Shown here: in pieces, positions 9,139-17,998 of the stretch
Position numbering within the stretch: position 1 is the first letter of the stretch
Layout: every line of letters begins with the position of its first letter
Assembly (NCBI GenBank): GCA_963726575.1
Contig: CAVSCR010000006.1
Span: 62,001-126,000, forward strand
DNA: 64,000 nt
From: CAVSCR01 sp963726575
GTDB lineage: Bacteria; Actinomycetota; Actinomycetes; JAHEKZ01
Reading direction: 5' to 3'
Position numbers and translations under genes: made by a program
Notes under the pieces: model-generated
Told to the model about the DNA's origin: nothing
Seen by the model: the letters and a program-made list of their open reading frames with translations, nothing else
The model's database searches: none

Positions 9139-9181
9139 GCCCCCAGGGTCCCAGACAGCTCCACGGCCCGGCGAGGCCGGG

Positions 9182-9937
9182 TTAGAGCCGTCGCGCCTCG
9201 GTGACGCGGCGCAGGAACTGCTGCGTGCGGGGCTCCTGCGGCGCGGAGAAGAGCTCGTCCGGGCTGCCGATCTCGGCGACCACTCCCCCATCGAGGAAGG
9301 CGACGCGGGTCGAGATCTCGCGGGCGAACCCCATCTCGTGGGTGGCCATGACCATCGTGAGCCCGGCTTCCTTCAGCTCGCGCACCACGTCGAGCACCTC
9401 GCCGACCAGCTCCGGGTCGAGCGCGGAGGTGATCTCGTCGAACAACATGATGTCGGGGTCCATCGCCAACGCGCGCATGATCGCCACGCGCTGCTGCTGA
9501 CCGCCCGAGAGTCGGTCGGGATAGTCGTCTCCACGATCGCCAAGACCGAAGCGGGTCAGCAGGCGTTCGCCTCATCCGTGGCCTGGGCCTTGCCGTGCTC
9601 CGAGCACCTTGCGCGGCGCGAGGGTGATGTTGTCGCGAACCGACATGTGCGGGAAGAGGTTGAACGACTGGAACACGATGCCGACGCGTCGCCGCACCTC
9701 GTTGGCGTCGTAACCCGGCCAGGAGACGTCGATGCCGTCGAGGCGGATCGCGCCCGCATCGATGGGCTCGAGCAGGTTGATGCAACGGAGGACCGTTGAC
9801 TTACCACAACCGCTCGGTCCGATGAGCGTCACGACCTCGTGCTCGTTCACGTCGAGCGAGAGCCCCCGCAGCACGTGGTTGTCGCCGAACGACTTGTGCA
9901 CCTGGTCGATGCTGCAGCGTCTGAGACGCGGTAGCAC
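9182..9937 (-). pseudogene. Polar amino-acid ABC transporter ATP-binding protein (frameshifted)
   Basis: All ATPase motifs are present but in more than one frame: Walker A GPSGCGKST, Q-loop FQSFNLFPHM, signature LSGGQQQR, Walker B IMLFDEITSALD and the H-loop ATHEMGFARE. It resembles GlnQ-type ATPases of polar amino-acid importers. The first half is readable from GTG 9937 to about 9596; about 25 codons later the frame changes again near 9565. The span is exactly 252 codons, so one inserted and one lost base would restore it. Its start overlaps the permease stop by a base or so, showing an operon of binding protein, permease and ATPase in that order. Confidence 0.8.
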
Positions 9938-10819
9938 TCACAGCCCGCCACCAGCGCCTTGCTGCCGCTGCCGCTGCCGCTCCGACATCCAGTCGGTGAA
10001 CCGGGCCAGGGGAACCGTCAACAGGATGTAGAACATCGCCGCGATCACCAACGCAGTGAAGTTGAAGGTGTTACCCATGTCGATCTGGGCGGCCAGGAAC
10101 AAGCTCGATGACGCCGACGAAGGACACCAGCGCGGTGTCCTTCTGCAAGGCGATGAAGTCGTTGAGCAGCGGTGGGATCACCCGACGCACCGCTTGCGGC
10201 AGAATCACGTGAGCGCAGGCTCTGCCACTGGCTCAGACCAAGCGAGCGCGCGGCCGCGCGCTGGCTCGGGTGAACCGACTCCAGCCCGGCGCGGATCACC
10301 TCGGCGACGTAGGCCGAGTACGAGACGACCAAAGCGACCCAGGCCCAGAACAAGCGCGAGTTGGTGACGCCCTGCAGATGACAGCGCCGGGATGCCGATA
10401 GGCGAAGAGCACCACGAGCAGGATCGTCGGGATACCGCGCACGATGTCGGTGTAGGCGATCGCCACGATCCGCAGCGGCGTGAAGATCGGGCGCCCGCAG
10501 GCCGCGCAGGATGGCGAGGAGTCCAGCCACGAGAAGAATGACCGGTTCGGCGGTCATGAACAGCCAGATCGTCAGCCGGAATCCGCGCAGTAGCGCTGGC
10601 ATCACGCGTTGGACGGCTGCGGGATCGAAGAAGGCCTCACGTACGGCCGGCCACCCCGGTGAGGTGACGATGACGGCGATCGCCACCGCGAAGAAGATCG
10701 CGGTGCTGACCGCCGAGATGGTCATGTCCCGGCGGCGCCGCCGGCGCGATCGCGGCGGCGCGGGCCGGGTCGAACGGTCCGGCGCCTGTCGTGGTGTCCG
10801 AGAGCGACGTCACGATCAA
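9938..10819 (-). pseudogene. Amino-acid ABC transporter permease (multiple frameshifts)
   Basis: Segments in different frames together give a typical HisM/GlnP-type permease: an N-terminal cytoplasmic stretch (from about 10819), a membrane helix (STAIFFAVAIAVIVTS), LLRGFRLTIWLFMTAEPVIL, then VALVVSYSAYVAEVIRAGLE with HPSQRAAARSLGLS, which is the EAA loop that contacts the ATPase. I count at least four frame changes (near 10735, 10490, 10380 and 10205). Each piece between them keeps good membrane-protein sequence, which argues for recent indels or sequence error. The whole span is a multiple of three. Confidence 0.75.
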
Positions 10820-10846
10820 CTCAGCTCGACGGCGGTCCTCGCGGAG

Positions 10847-11714
10847 TCAGCTGAGGACAGGAGCGTTGCTGTAGTCGCTCATCCACTTGGTGGTGATCTG
10901 GTCCAGCGTGCCGTCGCTCTTCATCTGCTGGAGAGCCTGGTTGACGCAACGCCACGAGCGGGTTGTTCTTCTGCAGGACCAGACCCCACTCGGAACCCGA
11001 CCGTCGAGGGTGGGAACTGGCCGACCACGGTGCTGCCGGACACCACCGCGTCACGAAGGTAGATCGTGGTGGGCAGGTCGGTGACGAAGGCGTCGATCTG
11101 ACCGTTCTTCAGGGCCTGGGTGGCGAGTGTCGTGTTCGGGAACGGGGAGACGGCCTGCGTCGGGTTGATCTGCGTCTCGACGTCTGTCTGCGCCGTCGTG
11201 TTGACCTGCACGCCGATCCGGGCGCTCTTGAGGTCGGCCAGGCTCGAGGCGTTCGCATATTGACCGTTCTTCATGCACCAGCACGCCGTTCGGCGCCTCG
11301 TAGTACGGGTCACTGAAGGTGGCGGACTTCTCACGAGCGGGCAAGATCGAGATCTGGTTCAGGGCGAAGTCGAAGTTCTTGTTGCCTGGGGCGAAGAGGG
11401 CGTTGAAGGGGGCGAAGACCCAGGCCACCTGGTCGGCGGTGAAGCCCATCTGCTTGGCCACCGCATAGGCCGTGGCCGACTCGAAGCCCTTGCCGTTGCT
11501 GGGCTTGTTGTCGATGACGTACGGCGGGTAGGCGGGGTTGGAGGTCCCCACCGTCAGCTTGCCGGTCGTCGTGGTCGTGATGTTGTCGCAGGCGTTCCCG
11601 CTGGTGTTGGAGGCGCTGGCCGACGGCGAGCTGCTCGGCGCGCACGCGGCAACTGCTACAAGCACGACGGCGGACGAGGCGGCCGCGAAGGCGGCACGAG
11701 ACGAGGCGGCGCAT
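10847..11714 (-). pseudogene. Amino-acid ABC transporter substrate-binding lipoprotein (multiple frameshifts)
   Basis: The ATG at 11714 follows GGAGG and begins MRRLVS; after a frame change near 11700 the signal peptide continues as AAFAAASSAVVLVAVAAC, whose VAAC is a lipobox. The mature part (KLTVGTSNPAYPPYV, then DFALNQISILPAREKSATFSDPYYEAPNGVLV, then IGVQVNTTAQTDVE) is a family-3 solute-binding domain as found with polar amino-acid importers. Further frame changes lie near 11278, 10995 and 10950, and the gene ends with KWMSDYSNAPVLS. It is the first gene of the importer operon. Confidence 0.75.
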
Positions 11715-11791
11715 ATGAGGGGATCCTCCGAGCTGAGAACGGAGCGGACCAGAGCCGAATTCGAGTCGCCACGGCGACCAGGCCAGGCAGC

Positions 11792-13270
11792 CTACCGGCT
11801 GCCGCAGGGCGCCGAACTCGGCCGGACTCGGACTAGCGGTACTCGGCCCCGGCTCGAGCCGGGGACGGGCTCGTCGACACCTGGCCGACGCAGCCGCGGG
11901 AGCATCGCGGCCGCGAACGCCACGACGACCGACATGGTCAAGAAGATCGTGACGAACGTGCGCCGACGTCGCCCCGCCCGACGTCTGGGCACTGGCGAAG
12001 ATGGCGCCCGAGATGCCGGTGAACGTGATGACGCCCAGTGAGTCGGCCACCTGGATCGACGCCGAGTTGATCCCCTGCTCGGCGGGCGTGGAGTACTGCA
12101 GCAGGAGCACGGCCAACGAACCGAACAAGATGCCCATGCCGAACGCGCCGAACCCCCAGGTCAGCAGCCCGAGCGCAGGCGGCACCGACGGCAGCACGAC
12201 CAACGAGGTGAGGGCGATCCCGGCGGCCACCAACCAGCCGCCCATCGTCGTCAGCCGGATCCGCGCGATGGTCGACGTCGGCCGGGTCTGCACCCACGAC
12301 CCGATGAACCACCCCACCGCAGCGCCGGAGATCGTTGCCACCGGCGTGCGACGTGCTCAGGCCCCGCTGGGTCACGAGCATCAGCGGGACGAAGGCCTCG
12401 GCGCCGTTGAACGCGCCGGAGAACAGCCCACGCGCCGCGACGACCATGGGAAGACCGCGCGCCAGCCGTACCGTCCCCGCCGGCAGCAGCTTCGGCACGC
12501 TGACCGCGAGCAGGGCGATCGCAATCGCGAGCACCGGCAGGCTCCAGCGGTCGTGCTGCTGCCCGGCCAGCTGCAGCAGGCCGGTCCCCAGTGCCGCCAG
12601 CAGGGCCAGCCGCTTTCGACCAGGGATCGGAATGTGCGTGGGGTCGCCGGGAAGGTGCAGGCGCAGCAGCCGCGGAACGAGCACGGCACCGATCGGCACC
12701 ATCAGAAGAAGAACGCCGAGGAAGACCCAGCGCCAGCCGATGTTGTCGGTGATCCAGCCGGCGATCGACCGGCCCGAGAATGCCGGGCACCACCCAGGCG
12801 CCCGACAGCGCGGTGAACACCCGCGGCCGGATCTCCTCGGGGTAGCCCTTGCCGATCACGACGTACATCGCGACCAACGTGCCGCCGGAGCCGAGTCCCT
12901 GCACCGCGCGACCGAGCAGGAACTGCGGCATCCCTTCGGCCGTGCCGGCGATCAGCAGACCGAGTCCGAACAGGCTGGCGCCGACGATGATCGGACGTAC
13001 CGGCCCAAACCGGTCGGCCCACTCACCACCGACCACCATCGAGTACAGGCTGGTGACGGAGAACGCGGTGAACGCCCACGCGTACCACTCCAGACCGCCA
13101 AGATCACGGGCCGCGATCGGCATGGCGGTCACCACGCCCATGAACTCGAACGCGATGACCGTGATGATCGCGACGACGCCGAAGGTCAGCGTCCGATACT
13201 TGCGCCCGAAGATCCGTTCAGGTCGTGCAGGTGCATCCGCCGGCCGGCCTTGGTCAGGGCCGGAGGTCAC
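11792..13270 (-). pseudogene. Major facilitator superfamily drug/solute exporter (frameshifted)
   Basis: The GTG at 13270 overlaps the stop of the DUF3039 gene (GTGA), so the two are coupled. The first about 160 residues (TLTFGVVAIITVIAFEFMGV, then GGEWADRFGPVRPIIVGASL) show the MFS A-motif region and several helices. The frame changes near 12780, 12350 and 11985. Downstream segments carry further helices, for example ALLAALGTGLLQLAGQQ and LVAAGIALTSLVVLPSVPPA. The total span is exactly 493 codons, so three single insertions would restore it. It resembles the EmrB/QacA-like group; the substrate is unknown. Confidence 0.75.
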
Positions 13271-13561
13271 TCGTCGTTGTTGCCGCCGCCACCGCGAGGC
13301 AACGACTCCCAGATCTCCTTGCACTCTGGGCACACCGGGAACTTCTGCGGGTCGCGCGAGGGAGTCCACACCTTGCCGCACAGCGCAATGACCGGGATGA
13401 CCCGTCACCGCGCTCTCGACGATCTTGTTCTTCTGCACGAAGTGCGAGAAGCGCTCGTGGTCACCTTCATCGGTCGAGACCGGCTGCACGCGCTCCTCGG
13501 TGAGGATGTCGGTGCCGCCGGGACGCTCCGCGTCCGGCCAGGGATCTTGGACGTCGCTCAT
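13267..13561 (-). CDS. DUF3039 family protein (one frameshift)
   Basis: A small actinobacterial protein of unknown function, about 97 residues. The N-terminus reads MSDVQDPWPDAERPGGTDIL and the middle FSHFVQKNKIVESAVTGHP. After one frame change it continues VIALCGKVWTPSRDPQKFP and VCPECKEIWESLPRGGGG, with C-x(n)-CPEC forming a probable zinc-binding pair. The span is a multiple of three plus one. The change falls at CATCCCGGTC (near 13398), where CATCCGGTC would keep the family sequence, so one extra C in a C-run is the likely cause. Confidence 0.8.
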
Positions 13562-13582
13562 GGACGTCGAGTGTAGGCGCCG

Positions 13583-14152
13583 TCAGTTCAGTGACGGGTC
13601 CTCGGGGAACGTCGCGACCAGGGCCAGCTCGCCGACCTGGCGGCGCAAGACCGTGCGCCACAGCATCTTGGGTTCGTCGCTGAACATGTCGCCGGGCGCC
13701 GACTCGACCACGAACCAGGAGCCCTCGGCCACCTCGTCCTCGAGCTGCCCAGGCGACCACCCGGCGTAGCCGGCGAACACGCGCATGGCCGCGAGGTCGG
13801 GACTGAGGATCTCCGGCGGCGCGTCGAGGTCCACGAGCCCGAGGGGCCCGAACACCCGACGGAAGCCAACCGGTTCCTCGTCGCCATCGTCTGAGACCTG
13901 GGCCAGCTGGGCCAGTGCCAGTGCACTGTCCTGACCGACCGGGCCGCCGCGGAACACGACACCGGGCGACGTCGTTCGGCCCTCCCAGGGAGGCAGGATC
14001 GCCCCGACATCCACCGAGGTGGGCCGGTTGAGGACCACGCCCAGCGCGCCGTCCTCGTCGTGGTCGACCAGGAAGATCACCGACCGCTCGAAGTTCGGGT
14101 CCGCGAGCGCGGGCGACGCCACGAGCAGCCGTCCGGTCAGCGAGTCGGTCAC
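13583..14152 (-). CDS. YqgE/AlgH family protein (UPF0301)
   Basis: A 189-residue member of a widespread family of unclear biochemical function. SLTGRLLVASPALADPNFER at the N-terminus, LVDHDEDGALGVVLNRPT and FAGYAGWSPGQLEDE are the conserved blocks. The GTG at 14152 is chosen because homologues begin just before SLTGRLLVA; an in-frame ATG at 14227 would add 25 residues with no similarity to the family. It lies upstream of the DUF3039 gene in the same direction with a short gap. Confidence 0.85.
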   Translation of the reverse strand: MTDSLTGRLLVASPALADPNFERSVIFLVDHDEDGALGVVLNRPTSVDVGAILPPWEGRTTSPGVVFRGGPVGQDSALALAQLAQVSDDGDEEPVGFRRVFGPLGLVDLDAPPEILSPDLAAMRVFAGYAGWSPGQLEDEVAEGSWFVVESAPGDMFSDEPKMLWRTVLRRQVGELALVATFPEDPSLN

Positions 14153-14265
14153 GGGGCCATGATTGCGCCGACGCGGGAACACCGCACACCTGGGTGCGGT
14201 TGTAGGTCGAGATCCTGCGCGGGGCATGGTGCCCCGACGAGCGCAGCCGAGGAGTGGGAGCTCGC

Positions 14266-14643
14266 ATGGCCACCGTCACCTTGACCACCGAGAACTTCGA
14301 GGAGGTCATCACCTCGAACGACACGGTCTTCGTGGACTTCTGGGCGGCGTGGTGTGGTCCGTGTCGAGCGTTCGCTCCCGTGTTCGAGGCGGCCTCCGAG
14401 GGCAACGCCGACATCGTCTTCGGCAAGGTCGACACCGAGGACCAGCAGGCACTGGCCGCGATGTTCGGTATCACCTCGATCCCGACCCTGGTCGCCTTCC
14501 GCGAGAAGGTCCTGGTGTTCGGCGAAGCCGGCGCGCTTCCGGCCCGGGAGTTCGACAAGCTGGTCCAAGCGGTGCGCGACCTCGACATGGCCGAGGTTCA
14601 CCGCAAGGTGGCCGAGGCAGCGAGCTCGGCCCCGAGCGCCTGA
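14266..14643 (+). CDS. Thioredoxin
   Basis: A 125-residue single-domain thioredoxin with the active site WCGPC at residues 29-33 (C30, C33) and the cis-proline loop SIPTLVAF at about 78-85. It reduces protein disulfides in the cytoplasm. The ATG at 14266 follows GGAGTGGGAG at 14251-14260. No thioredoxin reductase gene is adjacent, so it is probably a secondary thioredoxin. The C-terminal tail (HRKVAEAASSAPSA) is slightly longer than the core fold. Confidence 0.9.
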   Translation: MATVTLTTENFEEVITSNDTVFVDFWAAWCGPCRAFAPVFEAASEGNADIVFGKVDTEDQQALAAMFGITSIPTLVAFREKVLVFGEAGALPAREFDKLVQAVRDLDMAEVHRKVAEAASSAPSA

Positions 14644-14713
14644 TCCAAACGAACCGGCGACCGAACGGCAGGTCTGCCTGACGGGCCACCGATGGTGGGG
14701 TAGGACGGGGGCC

Positions 14714-15946
14714 ATGCGCTTCGACGTGGCCTCCGAGGTCGGTCAGCTGCGCCGCGTCATCCTCCATCGCCCCGGCCTGGAGCTGTCGCGGCTGACCCCG
14801 TCCAACTGTGAGGCCCTGCTGTTCGACGACGTGCTGTGGGCGTCGCGGGCGCGAGAGGAGCACGACGCCTTCGCCGCCGACCTGCGCAGCCGAGACGTGG
14901 AGGTCCTGTACTACGCGCAGCTGCTCGCCGAGGCGCTCGATGATCCTGAGGCGCGCGAGTGGGCCATCGAAAGGCTGCTCAACGAGCGGACCGTCGGGCC
15001 TTCACTGGTCGGCCCCTTGCAGCAGCTGAGTCGTGACGTGGACGGAACGACGCTGGCGCGGTACTGGATCGGTGGCGTCGTCCGTGAGGACATCAGCAAC
15101 CACCCGGGCGGTTTGCTGTGGTCAGTGCTCGGTGACGAGGAGTTCGTGCTGCCGCCGCTGCCCAACACCTTGTTCACCCGCGACAACTCAGCGTGGATGT
15201 ATGGCGGCGTCACGCTCAACCCCATGTCGAAGTCGGCCCGGCGGCGGGAGACCATCCACACGGCCGTCATCTACCGCTGGCACCCGTTGTTCCGCGACAG
15301 CTACGACCGGGAGGACGGCTTCCGCGTGTGGTTGAACGGCATCGACACCACTGCCGGGCCGGCCACGCTCGAGGGCGGTGATGCACTCGTCATCGGGAAC
15401 CGCACGCTGCTGATCGGCGTCAGCGAGCGCACCAGCCCGCAGGCGGTGGAGATCCTGGCGGTGCGCTTGTTCGACGCCGACCGTGCCGACCGGATCGTCG
15501 CCGTCCAGCTCTCGCAGCGGCGGGCGTTCATGCACCTGGACACGGTCATGACGATGGTCGACCGTGACACATTCGTCGCGTATCCCGGACTCGTCGAGTC
15601 GGTGCCGTCCTACACGATCACCCGGCCAGCGCCCGGCGCACCGCTACAGGTGCAGCGCAACGAGTCGTTGATCGACGCCCTGACGCGGGCGTTGATGGTG
15701 GACCAGGTGCGCGTGTTGTCGGCGAACATGGACGCCCGTGCCGCCGAACGTGAGCAGTGGGACGACGGGAACAACTTCTTGGCGGTGGCACCCGGCGTCA
15801 TCGTGGGATACGAGCGCAACGAGCGCACCAACGCGATGCTGCGAAACCACGGAATCGACGTCGTCGCCGTCGCGGGCAGCGAGCTGGGACGCGGCCGCGG
15901 TGGGCCGCGGTGCATGAGCTGCCCGATCCTGCGCGACCCGCTCTGA
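14714..15946 (+). CDS. arcA: Arginine deiminase
   Basis: A 410-residue enzyme of the guanidino-group-modifying family that hydrolyses L-arginine to L-citrulline and ammonia. The catalytic blocks are all present: FTRDNSAWMYGG (Asp), LEGGD (Glu), FMHLDTVMTM (His and Asp) and GGPRCMSCP near the C-terminus with the nucleophilic Cys. Length matches the family (about 410). No arcB, arcC or arcD genes follow, so it is not in a complete arginine-fermentation operon; it may act in ammonia release or acid tolerance. Confidence 0.92.
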   Translation: MRFDVASEVGQLRRVILHRPGLELSRLTPSNCEALLFDDVLWASRAREEHDAFAADLRSRDVEVLYYAQLLAEALDDPEAREWAIERLLNERTVGPSLVGPLQQLSRDVDGTTLARYWIGGVVREDISNHPGGLLWSVLGDEEFVLPPLPNTLFTRDNSAWMYGGVTLNPMSKSARRRETIHTAVIYRWHPLFRDSYDREDGFRVWLNGIDTTAGPATLEGGDALVIGNRTLLIGVSERTSPQAVEILAVRLFDADRADRIVAVQLSQRRAFMHLDTVMTMVDRDTFVAYPGLVESVPSYTITRPAPGAPLQVQRNESLIDALTRALMVDQVRVLSANMDARAAEREQWDDGNNFLAVAPGVIVGYERNERTNAMLRNHGIDVVAVAGSELGRGRGGPRCMSCPILRDPL

Positions 15947-15967
15947 CGTCGGTGGGAGCGCGTCGCC

Positions 15968-17797
15968 TCAGGCCGGGTCGGCCTGTGCCTGCTCCAGCCG
16001 CGCCCTCAGCGCGTGCAGCTCGTCCCACAACGCGGACGGGACATGGTCGCCGAATCCTTGGTAGTACTGCTCGGTCAGATCGGCCTCGTCGATCCAGTTC
16101 TTCGGCTCGACGGCGAACAGCTCGGTCAGCGTCTCGTCGTCCAGCTCGAGGCCGGACAGGTTCAGGTCGGTGGGGTGCGGCAGGTTCCCGATCGGCGTGC
16201 TCACCGCGTCGACCGACCCCTCGAGGCGGCGTACGACCCAGTCGAGCACCCGGCTGTTCTCGCCGTAGCCGGGCCACAGGAACGATCCATCGGCGCCCTT
16301 GCGGAACCAGTTGACCTGGTAGATGCGCGGCAGCTTGGCCGCGTCGGTCGCCTGACCGACCTTCAGCCAGTGCCCCCAGTAGTCGGCCATGTTGTAGCCG
16401 CAGAACGGAAGCATCGCGAATGGGTCCCGTCGCAGCTCGCCCACGGTTCCCTCAGCGGCGGCGGTCTTTTCACTGGAGACCGTCGAACCGACGAAGACGC
16501 CGTGTTGCCAGTCGAAGGACTCGTTGACCAGGGGGACGTTGGTGGCGCGGCGCCCCCCGAAGAGGATGGCCGAGATCGGGACCCCGGCGGGGTCCTCCCA
16601 GTTGTCCGCGATCGACGGGCACTGACCCGCCGGAGCGGTGAACCGGGCGTTCGGGTGTGCGGCCGGCGACGAGGACGCGGGGGTCCAATCGTTGCCCAGC
16701 CAGTCGATCACGTGGGCGGGTGCCTCGTCGGTCATGCCCTCCCACCACACGTCACCGTCGTCGGTGAGCGCCACGTTGGTGTAGATGCAGTTGCCCCACA
16801 ACGCCTCGATGGCATTCTCGTTGGTCATAGCACCCGTGCCCGGCGCGACGCCGAAGAATCCGGCCTCGGGGTTGATGGCGTGCAGCCGGCCGTCGTCCCC
16901 GTAGCGCATCCACGCGATGTCGTCCCCGACGGTCTCCACGTTCCAACCCGGAATCGTGGGCTGCAGCATGGCGAGGTTCGTCTTGCCACACGCCGACGGG
17001 AACGCGCCCGTGACGTAGTGGGTCTGGCCGCTCGGGCCGGTCAGCTTCAGGATCAGCATGTGCTCAGCCAGCCAGCCCTCGTCGCGCGCCATCGCCGACG
17101 CGATGCGCAACGCAAAACACTTCTTGCCCAGGAGCGCGTTGCCGCCGTAGCCAGAGCCGTACGACCAGATCTCGCGCGTCTCCGGGTAGTGCACGATGTA
17201 CTTGATCTCGCTGCAGGGCCACGACACGTCGGCCTGGCCCGGTTCCAGCGGCGCACCGACAGTGTGCACTGCGGGGACGAAGTCCCCGTCCGGGCCGATC
17301 TCGTCCAACGCAGCCTGGCCCATGCGCGTCATGATGCGCATGTTCACGACCACGTAGGGCGAGTCGCTGATCTCCACGCCCAGTTGCGAGATGGTCGATC
17401 CGAGCGGTCCCATCGAGAACGGGATCACGTACATCGTGCGTCCCCGCATGGCACCGTCGAACAACCTGGTCAGCTCAGCCCGCATCTGGGCCGGGGCGCG
17501 CCAGTTGTTCGTGGGTCCGGCATCGTCCTCCCGCTCACTGCAGATGAACGTGCGGTCCTCGACGCGAGCGACGTCGCTGGGGTTGGAACGGGCGAGGAAG
17601 CTGTTGGGGCGCAGGGTTTCGTCGAGCCGGATGAACGTGCCGGCGTCGACCATCTCGCGGGTGAGCCGGTCCCACTCCTCCTGCGAGCCGTCCGCCCAGA
17701 CCACTCGCTCCGGCTTGGTCAGCTCGGCAATCTCTGCGACCCACGCGAGCAGCCTCGGGTTCTGCGTCGGGGCGATGTCGAGACCGGTGATGGCCAT
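15968..17797 (-). CDS. pckG: Phosphoenolpyruvate carboxykinase (GTP)
   Basis: A 609-residue GTP-dependent enzyme converting oxaloacetate to PEP, CO2 and GDP, the entry step of gluconeogenesis and of the anaplerotic node. FPSACGKTNLAML is the P-loop block with the metal/cysteine signature of the GTP form. WPGYGENSRVLDWV and PTIPGWNVETVGDDIAWMR are further conserved stretches. The length is typical. It is a single transcription unit with a 200-base upstream region that carries a 20-bp operator-like palindrome. Confidence 0.95.
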   Translation of the reverse strand: MAITGLDIAPTQNPRLLAWVAEIAELTKPERVVWADGSQEEWDRLTREMVDAGTFIRLDETLRPNSFLARSNPSDVARVEDRTFICSEREDDAGPTNNWRAPAQMRAELTRLFDGAMRGRTMYVIPFSMGPLGSTISQLGVEISDSPYVVVNMRIMTRMGQAALDEIGPDGDFVPAVHTVGAPLEPGQADVSWPCSEIKYIVHYPETREIWSYGSGYGGNALLGKKCFALRIASAMARDEGWLAEHMLILKLTGPSGQTHYVTGAFPSACGKTNLAMLQPTIPGWNVETVGDDIAWMRYGDDGRLHAINPEAGFFGVAPGTGAMTNENAIEALWGNCIYTNVALTDDGDVWWEGMTDEAPAHVIDWLGNDWTPASSSPAAHPNARFTAPAGQCPSIADNWEDPAGVPISAILFGGRRATNVPLVNESFDWQHGVFVGSTVSSEKTAAAEGTVGELRRDPFAMLPFCGYNMADYWGHWLKVGQATDAAKLPRIYQVNWFRKGADGSFLWPGYGENSRVLDWVVRRLEGSVDAVSTPIGNLPHPTDLNLSGLELDDETLTELFAVEPKNWIDEADLTEQYYQGFGDHVPSALWDELHALRARLEQAQADPA

Positions 17798-17897
17798 GTC
17801 GTCTACTCCAGCGGACGTCGGGGCGGACCTGTTGGTCAGGGTGCCCTAAAACCTCGCGATGCTCCATGCAAAGGCGACAGATTTCGCCCGGATCACC

Positions 17898-17917
17898 TGC
17901 GATTGTGACCAATCGCA
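17898..17917. promoter_or_regulatory. 20-bp palindrome upstream of pckG (candidate operator)
   Basis: TGCGATTGTGACCAATCGCA has perfect 8-bp arms (17898-17905 and 17910-17917) around TGAC. It lies about 100 bases before the pckG start. Symmetry, length and position fit a dimeric-repressor operator controlling pckG. No regulator for it is encoded next door. Confidence 0.45.
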
Positions 17918-17950
17918 CAAGGCACCGCGCCGAATTCGTGACGCAGCCCA

Positions 17951-17998
17951 CAGTGCCGCCTCCAGTGCCGCCTCCAGTGCCGCCTCCAGCGCCGCCCT
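17951..17998. repeat. 12-bp tandem repeat, 3 perfect and 1 imperfect copy
   Basis: CAGTGCCGCCTC is repeated at 17951-17962, 17963-17974 and 17975-17986, followed by the variant CAGCGCCGCCCT at 17987-17998. It begins right after the stop codon of the P450 gene, in the gap before pckG. It looks like a slippage-prone minisatellite and does not belong to a credible gene. Confidence 0.85.

Noticed and set aside
12001..13576. Long plus-strand frames opposite the broken MFS and DUF3039 genes
   Set aside because: Frame shadows; MFS helices and DUF3039 motifs are on the minus strand.
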